Program-made: the position numbers and the translations under genes | Shown here: one piece after another, positions 21,550-30,546 of the stretch | How positions within the stretch are numbered: position 1 is the stretch's first letter | Layout: every line of letters starts with the position of its first letter | Origin: Catellatospora vulcania | GTDB lineage: Bacteria > Actinomycetota > Actinomycetes > Mycobacteriales > Micromonosporaceae | NCBI RefSeq assembly: GCF_009720385.1 | Contig: NZ_WARX01000017.1 | Span: 62,001-126,000 of the forward strand | Direction of reading: 5' to 3' | DNA length: 64,000 nt | Notes under the pieces: generated by a model | What the model saw: only the letters and a program-made list of their open reading frames with translations | Told to the model about the DNA's origin: nothing | The model's database searches: none

Positions 21550-22845
21550 GTGCCCCGGCTTTCGCGTGACCTCGCCACCTGGTTGATCTACCTGCAACTG
21601 GGGCTCTGGGGCTACTTCAACTACGGCTTCGGCCCGATCGTGCCGCTGCTGCGCGCCGAGCAGGGCACCTCCGCCGCCGTGGCCGGGCTGCACAGCACCG
21701 CCATCGCGGTCGGCGCGGTGGCCGGCGGCGCGCTCTACCCGCACCTGTCCCGCCGCTTCGGCCGCGGGCCCGTGCTCTGGGCCTGCCAGGCCGTCATCGC
21801 CGCGAGCGTGCTCGGCTACGTGCTGCTGCCCGCGTACTTCGCGGTGACCATCGGGCTCACCATCCTGGTCGCGACGGCCGGCATCGCCGCGATCGGCGGC
21901 ATCGTCTCCGCGCTGTCCGAGCGGCACGGACCGGCCGGTCCCGCCGCGATCAGCGAGGCCAACGCCGTCGCCTGCGCCGCCGGGCTGGCCGCCCCGCTGA
22001 TCATCGGCGGAGCCATCCGCGCCGGGCTGGGCTGGCGAGCCGGTCTCGCCCTGCTGGTCGCCCTGATCGCCCTGGTCGCGGTCATTGCCAAGATCAAGGG
22101 TGTGCGCATCCCGTCAGGCCTTCCGGCACCGGCGCCGGTGCCGGTTCTCGCCGGGTCAGGCGCTCGCGCGCCGCTCGATGCTACGGCCGGGCCGGTCGCG
22201 GCCGGTCGCGAGCAGCCTGCCGAGGTGGCCGAGCCGCGTGCGCGGGGCGAGCGCCGGCCGCTGCCGCCGGCGTACTGGCTGGCCTGGGGAATGATGACGG
22301 TCACCGGCGCGGTCGAGGTCGTGCTGTCGATGTGGACCGCCGAGGTGCTGCGCGACCAGGTCGGGCTGTCCGCCGGGGCGGCCACCGCGGTGATGTCCGC
22401 CATCGTCGGCGGCATGTTCGTGGGCCGGCTGGCCGGGGCGCGGATCGCGCTGCGCCTGCCGTCGATCCCGCTCTACCTGGGCGCGCTGGTGCTGAGCCTG
22501 GCCGGCTTCACCGTGTTCTGGGGCGCCGGCAGCGCCGTGGTCGCCGTCGCGGGCCTGGTCATCGTGGGGCTCGGCAACGCCATGCACTACCCGCTGGCCA
22601 TCTCGCTGGCGGTGGCCGCCGCGCCCGGCCAGGCCGACCGCGCCGCCGGGGTGGCGTCGTACTCCATGGCGGTCAGCTTCGGCGCGGGCCCGCTGCTGCT
22701 CGGCCTGGTCGCCGATCAGGTCGGCGCGCACACCGCGTTCCTGTTCATCCCCCTGCTGATCGCGGGCGCGGCCTTCCTGGCCTGGCGCTTCGCCACCACC
22801 ACCCGCACCCCGCTCACCCCGGCCCTGGCGACCGACCTCGCCTGA
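21550..22845 (+). CDS. MFS transporter
   Basis: 431 residues, GTG start, with TAGCTT six bases upstream suggesting a leaderless mRNA. About twelve membrane helices in two halves are separated by a charged Pro/Ala-rich loop (about 185-235). The RRFGRGPVLW loop between helices 2 and 3 is the MFS motif A region. The hydrophobic second half contains GLGNAMHYPLAISLAVAAAPGQADRAAGVASYSMA. Substrate unknown. It may belong functionally to the upstream exporter unit but has its own promoter. Confidence 0.88.
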   Translation: MPRLSRDLATWLIYLQLGLWGYFNYGFGPIVPLLRAEQGTSAAVAGLHSTAIAVGAVAGGALYPHLSRRFGRGPVLWACQAVIAASVLGYVLLPAYFAVTIGLTILVATAGIAAIGGIVSALSERHGPAGPAAISEANAVACAAGLAAPLIIGGAIRAGLGWRAGLALLVALIALVAVIAKIKGVRIPSGLPAPAPVPVLAGSGARAPLDATAGPVAAGREQPAEVAEPRARGERRPLPPAYWLAWGMMTVTGAVEVVLSMWTAEVLRDQVGLSAGAATAVMSAIVGGMFVGRLAGARIALRLPSIPLYLGALVLSLAGFTVFWGAGSAVVAVAGLVIVGLGNAMHYPLAISLAVAAAPGQADRAAGVASYSMAVSFGAGPLLLGLVADQVGAHTAFLFIPLLIAGAAFLAWRFATTTRTPLTPALATDLA

Positions 22846-22860
22846 GCCCGCGCGCCGGTT

Positions 22861-22920
22861 GCAGTTTCGGGGAAACTGCGGGAATCGGACCTCCGATGGC
22901 CGCAGTTTCCCCGAAACCGC
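22861..22920. repeat. Nested palindrome GCAGTTTC-GGG-GAAACTGC
   Basis: Outer arms of 21 bases (22861-22881 and 22900-22920) pair with one mismatch. Each arm is itself a hairpin (GCAGTTTC with GAAACTGC around GGG), so a cruciform or two small hairpins could form. It lies between convergent genes. No GATC ends. Confidence 0.85.
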
Positions 22921-22926
22921 AGGCGG

Positions 22927-23586
22927 TCAGCGTTTGCGGGCGAGGGTGACGCCGTCGGAGAAGGGGAGCATGACGACGTCGACGCGGTCGTCGGCGGCGG
23001 CTTTGGCGTTGAAGGCGATCAGCGCGGTGGTGGAGGAGTCCTTCGGCTTCTCGTCCAGGACGTGGCCCGACCAGAGCACGTTGTCCACGATCAGCATCCC
23101 GCCGGGGCGCATCCGCGGCACCAGGGCGTCCCAGTACGCGGCGTAGCCCTCCTTGTCCGCGTCGATGAAGGCGAGGTCCAGGTGGGGCTCTTCCGGCAGC
23201 GCGGCGAGCCCTTCGACGGCTGGGCCGAGGCGCAGCTCGATGCGGTCGTCCAGCCCGGCCCGCTGCCAGTAGCGCTGCGCGATGGCCGTGTACTCGGCGG
23301 AGATGTCGAAGCAGACCAGCTTGCCGCCGTCGGCCAGGCCCCGGCCGATCGCCAGCGAGGACATGCCCGTGAAGGTGCCCACCTCAACCGCGTTGCGGGC
23401 GTTGGTCAGCCGGGTCAGCATGGTCAGCAGCGCGGCGTACTCCGGCTCGATCTGCATGCGCGACGCGCCGCCGGTGGCCCGCAGCGTCTCGGCGACCAGG
23501 TCGCGTTCCAGATCGCCGGGCGGGGTGCCGTGCGCGACGACGTAGTCGTGCAGCTCGTCGGTGACCGTGATGAACGCGCGGCCCAT
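22927..23586 (-). CDS. SAM-dependent O-methyltransferase (catechol O-methyltransferase type)
   Basis: 219 residues from ATG 23586, which follows GAGGAGGAA. The SAM-binding motif is VEVGTFTGMSSLAIGRGL. The metal and catalytic aspartates lie in LAFIDADKEGYAAYWD and GGMLIVDNVLWSGHV, as in the metal-dependent class I family that includes caffeoyl-CoA O-methyltransferase. It would methylate a catechol-type hydroxyl; the substrate is unknown. The downstream part of the acc-maf region starts here. Confidence 0.9.
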   Translation of the reverse strand: MGRAFITVTDELHDYVVAHGTPPGDLERDLVAETLRATGGASRMQIEPEYAALLTMLTRLTNARNAVEVGTFTGMSSLAIGRGLADGGKLVCFDISAEYTAIAQRYWQRAGLDDRIELRLGPAVEGLAALPEEPHLDLAFIDADKEGYAAYWDALVPRMRPGGMLIVDNVLWSGHVLDEKPKDSSTTALIAFNAKAAADDRVDVVMLPFSDGVTLARKR

Positions 23587-23669
23587 GGCTTCCTCCTCGC
23601 TCCGTCCGCCGCCGGCACGTGCCCGCGGCGGGTCCACCCCTACGCCGAGACCCTATGCCAGGAGGGCGG

Positions 23670-24293
23670 TCAGCGCTGCCGCCAGAGTTCGGTGATCGGG
23701 ATGTCCAGCGACGCCAGCAGGCGGCGCAGCAGCGGCAGGGAGAGCCCGACGACGTTGCTGTGGTCGCCCTCGATGCGCTCGACGAAGGGACCGCCCAGCC
23801 CGTCGATGGTGAAGGAGCCGGCGACCCACAGCGGCTCACCGGTGGCGACGTACGCCTCGATCTCGTCGTCGCTGAGGTCGGCGAAGTGCACCACGGTCGA
23901 GCCGACCTCCTCGGCGACCCGGCCGGTGTGCAGCTCCACCAGGCAGTGGCCGGTGTGCAGCACGCCGCTGCGGCCGCGCATGGCCTGCCAGCGCTTGAGC
24001 GCCTCGTCGGCGTCTTCGGGCTTGCCGAGGATCTGCCCGTCGAAGGCGAGGACCGAGTCGCAGCCCAGGATGAGCGCCCGGGTGGGGGCCTCGGCGCTGT
24101 GCCGCAGGCGCTCGGCGACGGCGTGCGCCTTCATCCGGGCCAGCACCGCGCTGAGCGCCTCGGCCGTGGTCGCCTCGACGGCGTCCTCGTCGACGCCGCT
24201 CACGATCACCTCGGCGTCGATGCCCGCCGAGTCGAGCAGGGTGCGCCGGGCCGGGCTCGCAGAGGCGAGGATGAAGGTCGGTCGAGCTGCCAT
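23670..24293 (-). CDS. maf: Maf nucleotide pyrophosphatase
   Basis: 207 residues from ATG 24293, with TACGCT seven bases upstream (leaderless). Motifs of the family: ILASASPARRTLLDSAG, VDEDAV, LILGCDSVLAFDGQILGKPEDADEA, and GSFTIDGLGGPFVERIEGDHSNVVGLSLPLL. Maf proteins hydrolyse non-canonical or unwanted nucleoside triphosphates to monophosphates. In mycobacteria maf follows accE; here a secretion cassette separates them. Confidence 0.93.
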   Translation of the reverse strand: MAARPTFILASASPARRTLLDSAGIDAEVIVSGVDEDAVEATTAEALSAVLARMKAHAVAERLRHSAEAPTRALILGCDSVLAFDGQILGKPEDADEALKRWQAMRGRSGVLHTGHCLVELHTGRVAEEVGSTVVHFADLSDDEIEAYVATGEPLWVAGSFTIDGLGGPFVERIEGDHSNVVGLSLPLLRRLLASLDIPITELWRQR

Positions 24294-24355
24294 GCAGGGC
24301 AGCGTACCGGTCGCCGCCCCGGGTGGCCGCGCCGTGCGGCGCGGCGCACCGGGGG

Positions 24356-25498
24356 TCAGCGGCGCTTGCGCAGGACCAGGAACACCACGACGGCGACGAC
24401 GATCAGGACCCCGCCGACGAGCAGCACGACCAGCAGCCCGACGCCCAGGAAGAGCTTGCCGGTGTCCGGCTGGCCGGGGATCGAGGGCAGGGAGACCTCG
24501 ACCGAGGGCGCGGTCGAGGGGGCGACGGCGGACGGGCCCGCGGCCGGGGCGGTCAGCGCAGCCACCGGGTCGATGAGCCCGAAGCCGTAGTCGTTGTCCC
24601 GGCCCGGCTGCCCCTTGTCCTGGGCGGTCCGGGTCAGCCGCTCCAGCACCTGGTCGGCGGTCAGGTCCGGGTACTTCGACCACACCAGCGCCGCGACGCC
24701 GGCCGTGATGGCGGTCGCCGGGCTGGTCCCGCTGGACCGCCGGTACTGCGTGTTCGCGGATTTGTTGATGCGGCTGGTGCTGGTGATGTCGACGCCCGGC
24801 GCGACGAGCTGCACCTCGGGGCCGCGCACCGAGACGGCGGCGACGGCGCCCTTCTGGTCGACCGCGCCCACCGCGACCGCACCGGGGTAGCGGCCCGGGG
24901 CCGCGACGTAGAAGTTGGCCGGCTGGTTGCCCGCGGCGGCGATGACCAGCACGCCGGCCGCGTGGGCCCGCGCCACGGCGTTGATCAGCACCGAGGAGTC
25001 GGCCGAGGGGAACGACTCCGAGATGGAGATGATCTTCACGCCGCGTTTGACGGCCTCGTCGATGCCGATGGCGATGGCATCGCCGCCGCCGTGGCCCTTG
25101 GCCGTGGAGATCCGGATCGGCAGGATCTTCGCCTTCGGGGCCAGGCCGAGCACGCCGTCCTTGCCGCCGGCGCCGTGGCCGTGGGCGGCGATCAGGCCGG
25201 CCATGTTGGTGCCGTGGCCCTCGTCGTCGCCCCAGCCGTCGCCGTCCCCGCCGACGATCGTGTCGAAGCCCTTGAGCACGTTGCCGGTCAGGTCGGGGTG
25301 CTTGCCCTCGACGCCGCTGTCGATGACGGCGACGGTCACGCCTTCGCCCTGGCTGATGGCGTGCGCCTCGCTGACGTGCAGGAAGGGCAGGTACCACTGG
25401 TCGTTGCGGTACCGGTCGGCGTGGGCGGGAGTGCCCACGCCGACCGTGGTGACGGCGGCGAGCAGGCTCACCGCCGCCAGACGTGCGGCGAATCTCAT
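24356..25498 (-). CDS. mycP: Mycosin: type VII secretion-associated subtilisin-like protease
   Basis: 380 residues. Signal peptide (about 1-27, cut after AHA), then a subtilase domain with the triad Asp60 (VAVIDSGV), His95 (EGHGTNMAG) and Ser259 (SSGTSPAT). A Pro/Ala-rich linker leads to a C-terminal membrane helix (about 345-375) and a short basic tail. This is the mycosin layout, anchored with its protease domain outside the cytoplasm. Its ATG overlaps the stop of the upstream substrate gene (ATGA), so the two are coupled. The ESX core genes eccB, eccC, eccD and eccE are not in this window. Confidence 0.92.
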   Translation of the reverse strand: MRFAARLAAVSLLAAVTTVGVGTPAHADRYRNDQWYLPFLHVSEAHAISQGEGVTVAVIDSGVEGKHPDLTGNVLKGFDTIVGGDGDGWGDDEGHGTNMAGLIAAHGHGAGGKDGVLGLAPKAKILPIRISTAKGHGGGDAIAIGIDEAVKRGVKIISISESFPSADSSVLINAVARAHAAGVLVIAAAGNQPANFYVAAPGRYPGAVAVGAVDQKGAVAAVSVRGPEVQLVAPGVDITSTSRINKSANTQYRRSSGTSPATAITAGVAALVWSKYPDLTADQVLERLTRTAQDKGQPGRDNDYGFGLIDPVAALTAPAAGPSAVAPSTAPSVEVSLPSIPGQPDTGKLFLGVGLLVVLLVGGVLIVVAVVVFLVLRKRR

Positions 25499-26754
25499 CG
25501 AGCGAGGCCGATCGCCGGACCCGGGTCCACCGGACCGGGCGCGTCCGGCGCGTCCAGCACCGGCGCGACGCCCTGATCCACGGCCCACATGGTGTCCGGA
25601 TCGAAATCGGGATCGTCGGAGTCACGACGTTTGCCCGCACCGGGCGCACCGACCCCGGGCGCGCCCAAGCCGTTGGCGCCGCGGCCGCTGACCGTGCCCG
25701 CCGCACCGCGGCCGCCAGCACCGCCGCCCGGACCGCCGATCATGCCGCCGACCGGGTTCGCGCGCGCCCCCGCAGCGCCGGCGCGCGCGCCCATGCCGCC
25801 ACCGGGAGCGCCGCCGATGACACCGCCGGCGGGCATCGCGCGGGGCGCGTTCGCGTTCGGCCCCAGGCCGCCGATGACCGGGCTGGTGCCGATGGGCTTG
25901 CCGCCCACCCCGGGCAGGCCGGGAATCGGCGGCGGAGCACCGATGACAGGGCCGGTGCCGAACGGCGGCGTGCCGCCGGGGGTCACCGGGCCGGGCACAC
26001 CGGGGATCGTCGGCGTGGGCGTGGTCGGCGTGGGGGCCGGGGCGAGCCCGGTCAGGTCCGGGCCGATCGCCACCGGTACGGGTGCCAGCGTCGCGCCGGA
26101 CACCGTGGGCGTCGGGGCGATCGCGCCGCCGAACGGCGTCACCGGCGGGATCACCGGCGGCACCACGCCGCCGTAGTCGTTGTCGCCCTCGCTCTGGTGC
26201 CCGCCCGGGGGCAGGTACGGCTTCGGCGGGGCCATGCTGACCCGGACCAGGGACAGGTCCGCGGACAGGCCGCGCATCACGCCGCGGGCCTCGTTCAGCT
26301 TGCCCTGCAGGAACTTCTCCGGCGTCTGTCCACTCGGCAGCGCCACCGGCTGGTGGTTGCGCACGGCCCGGTCGATGCGGTCGTACTCGTCGCGGATCGG
26401 CTTCAGCTTCCGCTCCGCCTCGCTGAACGCGGCCGGGATGTCGCTGGAGTACTGGTGGTTCTGGGTGGACACGCGGGCCACGTCCTCGACCGCCTTGATC
26501 AGGTCGTCGAGTTTGGCCAGGTAAGCCTTGGCGGCGTCGCTGGACTCCGGCGGCCAGGCCTGCGCCAGCTTGTCGCGGTACGTCTCCAGCCGGCTCTTGT
26601 GCAGGTACGCCAGCTCGCCGGCGCGCTTCCAGCCGGACGCCTGGGTGTAGTGGGGCGTCAGCTGACGGCCCGCCACCAGCTCCCACATCTGCTGCATCGA
26701 CTTGCCGTACCAGTTGGTGCCGGCCGGGGCGCGGTCCTCGGGTGGGATGGCCAT
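25495..26754 (-). CDS. EspB/PPE-like type VII secretion substrate with Pro/Gly-rich tail
   Basis: 419 residues. The first 175 are a helical bundle: NWYGKSMQQMWELVAGRQL, AWPPESSDAAKAYLAKLDDL (a WxG-like turn at Trp67), and EYDRIDRA, with Tyr124 and Asp128 giving the YxxxD secretion motif. Then comes a long Pro/Gly/Ala/Thr-rich region with many GG and PP repeats, and an acidic end (DSDDPDFDPDTMWAVDQG). No signal peptide is present. The start overlaps the previous stop by one base (TGATG), and the end overlaps mycP. I infer an ESX-exported protein that may be processed by the mycosin. Confidence 0.75.
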   Translation of the reverse strand: MAIPPEDRAPAGTNWYGKSMQQMWELVAGRQLTPHYTQASGWKRAGELAYLHKSRLETYRDKLAQAWPPESSDAAKAYLAKLDDLIKAVEDVARVSTQNHQYSSDIPAAFSEAERKLKPIRDEYDRIDRAVRNHQPVALPSGQTPEKFLQGKLNEARGVMRGLSADLSLVRVSMAPPKPYLPPGGHQSEGDNDYGGVVPPVIPPVTPFGGAIAPTPTVSGATLAPVPVAIGPDLTGLAPAPTPTTPTPTIPGVPGPVTPGGTPPFGTGPVIGAPPPIPGLPGVGGKPIGTSPVIGGLGPNANAPRAMPAGGVIGGAPGGGMGARAGAAGARANPVGGMIGGPGGGAGGRGAAGTVSGRGANGLGAPGVGAPGAGKRRDSDDPDFDPDTMWAVDQGVAPVLDAPDAPGPVDPGPAIGLAR

Positions 26755-27338
26755 CAGTAGTCCCCTCCGGTGGTGGTCGTGGTGCCACCCGTCGGGTTCA
26801 CCTGCGGGATGGTGGTGGCCGGCGTGGTCGTGGCCGGCGTGGTGGCGGCGGGCGGCTGCGTGGTGGTGGCCGGCTGCGTGGTCGCGGGCACCTGCGCGGT
26901 GGTGGGCACCACCACGGTGAGGTTGCGGTTCACGTCCTGCGCCTTGGCCGCGCCGAGCGCGTCGGCCTCGCCGTACTTCTTGCTGATCTCGCGGGCCGCG
27001 GTGACGAACGCCAGCACCGCCTGATCGTGCTTGAGCAGCGCGTCGGAGGTCTGCACCAGCAGCTCTCGCTGCCAGCCCAGACTCGAGCACAGCTCGATGA
27101 AGTCGGCGTGCGGATCGGCCACCTTCACCGACATGTCCTTGAAGACTTCCTGCGCGTGCGGCCGGTAGTCCTTGGTGTGCTCAGTCTCCAGCGCCTCGGC
27201 GAAGTCGACGAGACTCTGCAGGTCCACGGCGAGGGAGCCCTCGTCGTAACCCGTCATCACGTTCGCCTTGGTATACCCGCTCTCGCGACCGTAGTCGCGC
27301 AGCCAGGCAGGTCCTTTGTCCTCTTCGGGCAGACCCAT
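26754..27338 (-). CDS. Small ESX-type secreted protein with YxxxD motif and Thr/Pro-rich tail
   Basis: 194 residues, first gene of the cassette. The helical part (about 35-130) ends in KKYGEADALG, where Tyr122 and Asp126 form the YxxxD motif; LGWQRELL may be the WxG-like turn. Residues 140-194 are a low-complexity Thr/Pro/Gln region ending in Thr- and Gly-rich sequence. No signal peptide. Its partner is probably the next gene, as ESX substrates are usually exported as helical-bundle heterodimers. A possible -10 box, TAGTCT, lies at 27422-27417. Function beyond this is unknown. Confidence 0.7.
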   Translation of the reverse strand: MGLPEEDKGPAWLRDYGRESGYTKANVMTGYDEGSLAVDLQSLVDFAEALETEHTKDYRPHAQEVFKDMSVKVADPHADFIELCSSLGWQRELLVQTSDALLKHDQAVLAFVTAAREISKKYGEADALGAAKAQDVNRNLTVVVPTTAQVPATTQPATTTQPPAATTPATTTPATTIPQVNPTGGTTTTTGGDY

Positions 27339-27474
27339 CTCGCACGCCCTCCCCAGGGGTTCTCGTCCGCGATCGGCGGTGCCGCGGTCAGGTGACCAAC
27401 GCGGTCCAGCGCTAGCAGACTACCGAAATGGGGCAAGGATGCACACCGGGCTATCGGCCGTGCCCGTCCGCTGG

Positions 27475-27675
27475 TCAGCGGGGCAGGCCGGAGCTCCGCC
27501 ACGCGCCCGGTCCCGCCGCGGTCACCGCGGGCAGGCCGCTGCGCCACCACGCGGACACCGGGGCCGCGGGGGCCGGTGCCGCCGCGGGCCGGGCCGAAAG
27601 CACCGCCACCAGGGCGGCGACCTCCTCGGCCGTCGGCGTGCCACGTCCGATCCGGATCATCGGCTGCTCCGTCAT
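27475..27675 (-). CDS. accE: Acyl-CoA carboxylase epsilon subunit
   Basis: 66 residues. MIRIGRGTPTAEEVAALVAVLSARPAAA, an Ala/Pro linker, and the ending AWRSSGLPR match the small actinobacterial AccE/PccE subunit, which stabilises the alpha-beta acyl-CoA carboxylase complex. It begins one base after the NYN-gene stop codon, so all three genes (accD, NYN, accE) can be one transcript. The gene is short and easily missed. Confidence 0.87.
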   Translation of the reverse strand: MTEQPMIRIGRGTPTAEEVAALVAVLSARPAAAPAPAAPVSAWWRSGLPAVTAAGPGAWRSSGLPR

Positions 27676-27676
27676 C

Positions 27677-28639
27677 TCAACCCTCCCCGTTCGGCCTGGC
27701 CAGGCCGAACTCCCGATACACCCGCGACCAGAAGCCGTCGCGGACCCACAGCCGTGCCTTCTCGAAGGGGCGCAGCGAGATGCCCAGCTCCTTCTCCGCC
27801 TCCACCAGCAGCTCCTTGTCGATGACCGTCGGCAGCAGCGGACCCGGCAGCAGGTCGCCGATGTTGTCACGGCCCCGGGTGAGGATCCACTTCTGGGCCA
27901 CGTACTCGCCGATGTCGAGGATCTCGGCGCGCTCCGGCGGCTGCGGGTGGGCCCGGCGCGCCGCCGGCACCGGGCGCGGCTCCGGGGGAACCGAGACCTG
28001 GGCTGCGGGCAGCGCGATCGCGGGACGGCCGGAGAACACCTCGGCGGGTGTGGGGGTGCGGATCCGCCCCGTCGCCGTGAAATACGGCCGGACGAACTCC
28101 GCGTCCAGCGTGTACACCGTGTCGCTCTCCCAGACCAGCCGCTCGGCCTGGTTGGTGCCGTACGGCGGCTCGACGCCCCACAAATGCACCCGCACGCCGT
28201 AGCTCTGCGCCGCCTCGACCGCCGACAGCATGTCCTCGTCGCCGGCGACCAGCACCGCGTCGGTGACCGAGCGGTGCCGGGCCAGCGTCTCCAGATCGCT
28301 GCGGATCTGCGCGTCGACGCCCTTCTGCTGCCCGCGCAGGTTCAGGTTGCCCAGCCGCAGCTTGACCTGCGCCATCTGCGCGATGACGCGCTGGTCGATG
28401 GTGGGCACCCGGTCGCGTGCCGCGTCGAACCAGTACAGCCGCAGCAGGTCGACGCCGTAGCAGCTCGCCGCCTGCGCCATGAGCGCGTGAATCATCCGCT
28501 CGGCGTCCACTTTGAACTCGGAGCGGTTCGACGTGCCGAGCAGCAGCTCCCCGGAGGCCGCGTACAGGTAGCCCACGTCCACCAGCACCGTGTACCGGCG
28601 CGGCAGCAGGTGACGATCGGCAGGCTCCTGCACGGTCAT
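27677..28639 (-). CDS. NYN-domain protein (predicted PIN-like ribonuclease)
   Basis: 320 residues from ATG 28639. The NYN fold (about 15-190) shows its acidic residues: YTVLVDVGYLY, WFDAARD, KGVDAQIRSDL, and VLVAGDEDMLSAVEAAQSYGVRVHLWG. The C-terminal part (about 225-320) contains EILDIGEYVAQKW and a helical stretch resembling an OST-HTH/LOTUS-like region, though that is uncertain. NYN proteins usually cleave RNA with metal ions. It sits between accD and accE with one-base spacing to accE. AACGAT six bases before the ATG may be a leaderless -10 box. Confidence 0.83.
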   Translation of the reverse strand: MTVQEPADRHLLPRRYTVLVDVGYLYAASGELLLGTSNRSEFKVDAERMIHALMAQAASCYGVDLLRLYWFDAARDRVPTIDQRVIAQMAQVKLRLGNLNLRGQQKGVDAQIRSDLETLARHRSVTDAVLVAGDEDMLSAVEAAQSYGVRVHLWGVEPPYGTNQAERLVWESDTVYTLDAEFVRPYFTATGRIRTPTPAEVFSGRPAIALPAAQVSVPPEPRPVPAARRAHPQPPERAEILDIGEYVAQKWILTRGRDNIGDLLPGPLLPTVIDKELLVEAEKELGISLRPFEKARLWVRDGFWSRVYREFGLARPNGEG

Positions 28640-28750
28640 CCCGACATCGTTACACAATGACCCGTCGGCGTGAACGTTCTGCCACATGACCGTCACTCAA
28701 CGATTAACAGGCGTCGTCACAGCGGAGTGCCGAACTGCCCGACACCGGCG

Positions 28751-30346
28751 TCACAGCGGGATGTTCCCATGCTTCTTCGGCGGCAGCGTCTCCCGCTTGG
28801 TGGCCAGCGCGCGCAGGCCCCGCACGATGTGCGCGCGGGTCGCCGACGGCCGGATCACCGCGTCCACGTACCCGCGCTCGGCGGCCACGTACGGGTTGGC
28901 CAGGGCGTCCTCGTACTCGGTGATCAGCTCGGCGCGGCGGGCCACCGGGTCGTCGGCCGCGGCCAGCTCCGCCCGGTAGAGGATGTTGACCGCGCCCTGC
29001 GCGCCCATCACCGCGATCTGTGCCGTCGGCCATGCGAAGTTGAGGTCGGCCCCGAGGTGCTTGGACCCCATGACGTCGTACGCGCCGCCGTACGCCTTAC
29101 GGGTGATCACGGTGATCTTGGGGACGGTGGCCTCGGCGTACGCGTAGATGAGCTTCGCGCCGCGCCGGATGATGCCGTCCCACTCCTGGCTCGTGCCCGG
29201 CAGGAAGCCCGGCACGTCCACGAAGGTCAGCACGGGGATGTTGAATGCGTCACAGGTGCGCACGAACCGCGCCGCCTTCTCCGAAGCCGCGATGTCCAGG
29301 CACCCCGCGAAGTGCATGGGCTGGTTGGCGACCACGCCCACCGGCCGCCCCTCGACCCGCCCGAACCCGGTCAGGATGTTCTGCGCGTACAGCGGCTGCA
29401 CTTCCAGGAACTCGCCGTCGTCGAGGATCGACTCCAGCACCGAGTGCATGTCGTAGGGCTGGTTGGCCGAGTCCGGGATCAGCGTGTCCAGCTCGGCGTC
29501 GGTGTCGCTCGTCGCCAGGTCGGCCGCGACCGGCCAGACCGGCGGCGCGTCCAGGTTGTTGCTCGGCAGGTACGACAGCAGCGCCTTCACGTAGTCGACG
29601 GCGTCCTGCTCGTCGCTCGCCAGGTAGTGCGCGTTGCCGCTCTTGCTGTTGTGCGTGCGCGCCCCGCCCAGCTCCTCCATGCCCACGTCCTCGCCGGTCA
29701 CCGTCTTGATGACGTCCGGCCCCGTGATGAACATGTGCGAGGTCTGGTCGACCATCACCGTGAAGTCGGTGACCGCAGGCGAGTACACCGCCCCGCCCGC
29801 ACACGGCCCCACGACCAGCGAGATCTGCGGGATGACACCCGAAGCCCGCACGTTGCGGAAGAAGATCTCGCCATAGAGCCCGAGCGAGACCACACCCTCC
29901 TGGATTCGCGCACCCCCGGAGTCGTTGATCCCGACAACCGGGCAGCCCGTCTTCATCGCCAGGTCCATCACCTTGACGATCTTCTCGCCGAACACCTCAC
30001 CCAGCGACCCGCCGAACACGGTGAAGTCCTGCGCGAACACGCACACCGGCCGCCCGTCCACGGTCCCGTACCCGGTGACCACCCCGTCGCCGTAGGGCCG
30101 GTTCCGCTCCTGCCCGAACGCCGTCGACCGGTGCCGCGCCAGCTCGTCGAGCTCGACAAAGGACCCCTCGTCGAGCAGCATCGCGATCCGCTCCCGCGCG
30201 GTCTTCTTACCCCGCGCGTGCTGCTTCTCCACCGCCCGCGCCGACCCCGCGTGCACGGCTTCCTCAACCCGCCGCTCGAAGTCCGCAAGCTTCCCCGCCG
30301 TGGTCCGCCCGTCAACCCGGCCACTGTCCGGCACCGTAGTAGTCAC
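28751..30346 (-). CDS. accD: Acyl-CoA (propionyl-CoA) carboxylase beta subunit
   Basis: 531 residues from GTG 30346. The carboxyltransferase domains show [19 protein letters not shown], the acyl-CoA oxyanion motif [24 protein letters not shown], the carboxybiotin site [12 protein letters not shown], and [25 protein letters not shown]. It resembles PccB/AccD5, which carboxylates propionyl-CoA to methylmalonyl-CoA using the biotin on AccA. The residue equivalent to the substrate-size Asp of PccB was not checked by alignment. TAGAGT seven bases before the GTG indicates a leaderless mRNA, with an operator-like site just upstream. Confidence 0.94.
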   Translation of the reverse strand: MTTTVPDSGRVDGRTTAGKLADFERRVEEAVHAGSARAVEKQHARGKKTARERIAMLLDEGSFVELDELARHRSTAFGQERNRPYGDGVVTGYGTVDGRPVCVFAQDFTVFGGSLGEVFGEKIVKVMDLAMKTGCPVVGINDSGGARIQEGVVSLGLYGEIFFRNVRASGVIPQISLVVGPCAGGAVYSPAVTDFTVMVDQTSHMFITGPDVIKTVTGEDVGMEELGGARTHNSKSGNAHYLASDEQDAVDYVKALLSYLPSNNLDAPPVWPVAADLATSDTDAELDTLIPDSANQPYDMHSVLESILDDGEFLEVQPLYAQNILTGFGRVEGRPVGVVANQPMHFAGCLDIAASEKAARFVRTCDAFNIPVLTFVDVPGFLPGTSQEWDGIIRRGAKLIYAYAEATVPKITVITRKAYGGAYDVMGSKHLGADLNFAWPTAQIAVMGAQGAVNILYRAELAAADDPVARRAELITEYEDALANPYVAAERGYVDAVIRPSATRAHIVRGLRALATKRETLPPKKHGNIPL

Positions 30347-30368
30347 GCCCCGGACTCTATAACCCACC

Positions 30369-30382
30369 TGAACCCCCGTTCA
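30369..30382 (-). promoter_or_regulatory. TGAAC-N4-GTTCA operator-like site upstream of accD
   Basis: On the accD strand it reads TGAACGGGGGTTCA: the TGAACG/CGTTCA family with one changed base. It lies 23-36 bases upstream of the proposed transcription start, over the -35 region of the TAGAGT promoter. Confidence 0.5.
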
Positions 30383-30412
30383 GTCATCTACACCACACCA
30401 CCGCCTCCGAGG

Positions 30413-30485
30413 GACGATCTTGCGTGGGCTGTGGGTACGACACACTCATATCGGATGAATGGGTAACAGTTCGCGCAAGATAGTC
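30413..30485. repeat. GACGATCTTGCG palindrome family, copy 1
   Basis: Arms GACGATCTTGCG (30413-30424) and CGCAAGATAGTC (30474-30485, one mismatch). The inner part carries GTGGGTACGACAC and GTAACAGTTCGCG, shared with the copies at 39395 and 63625. It lies in the divergent gap between accD and a hypothetical gene. Confidence 0.87.
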
Positions 30486-30546
30486 GTGATCATGCGCCGT
30501 TCAGGTTGTTCGTTTCGTCCGGTTCGGGCGAATCGTTGAGTATTTT

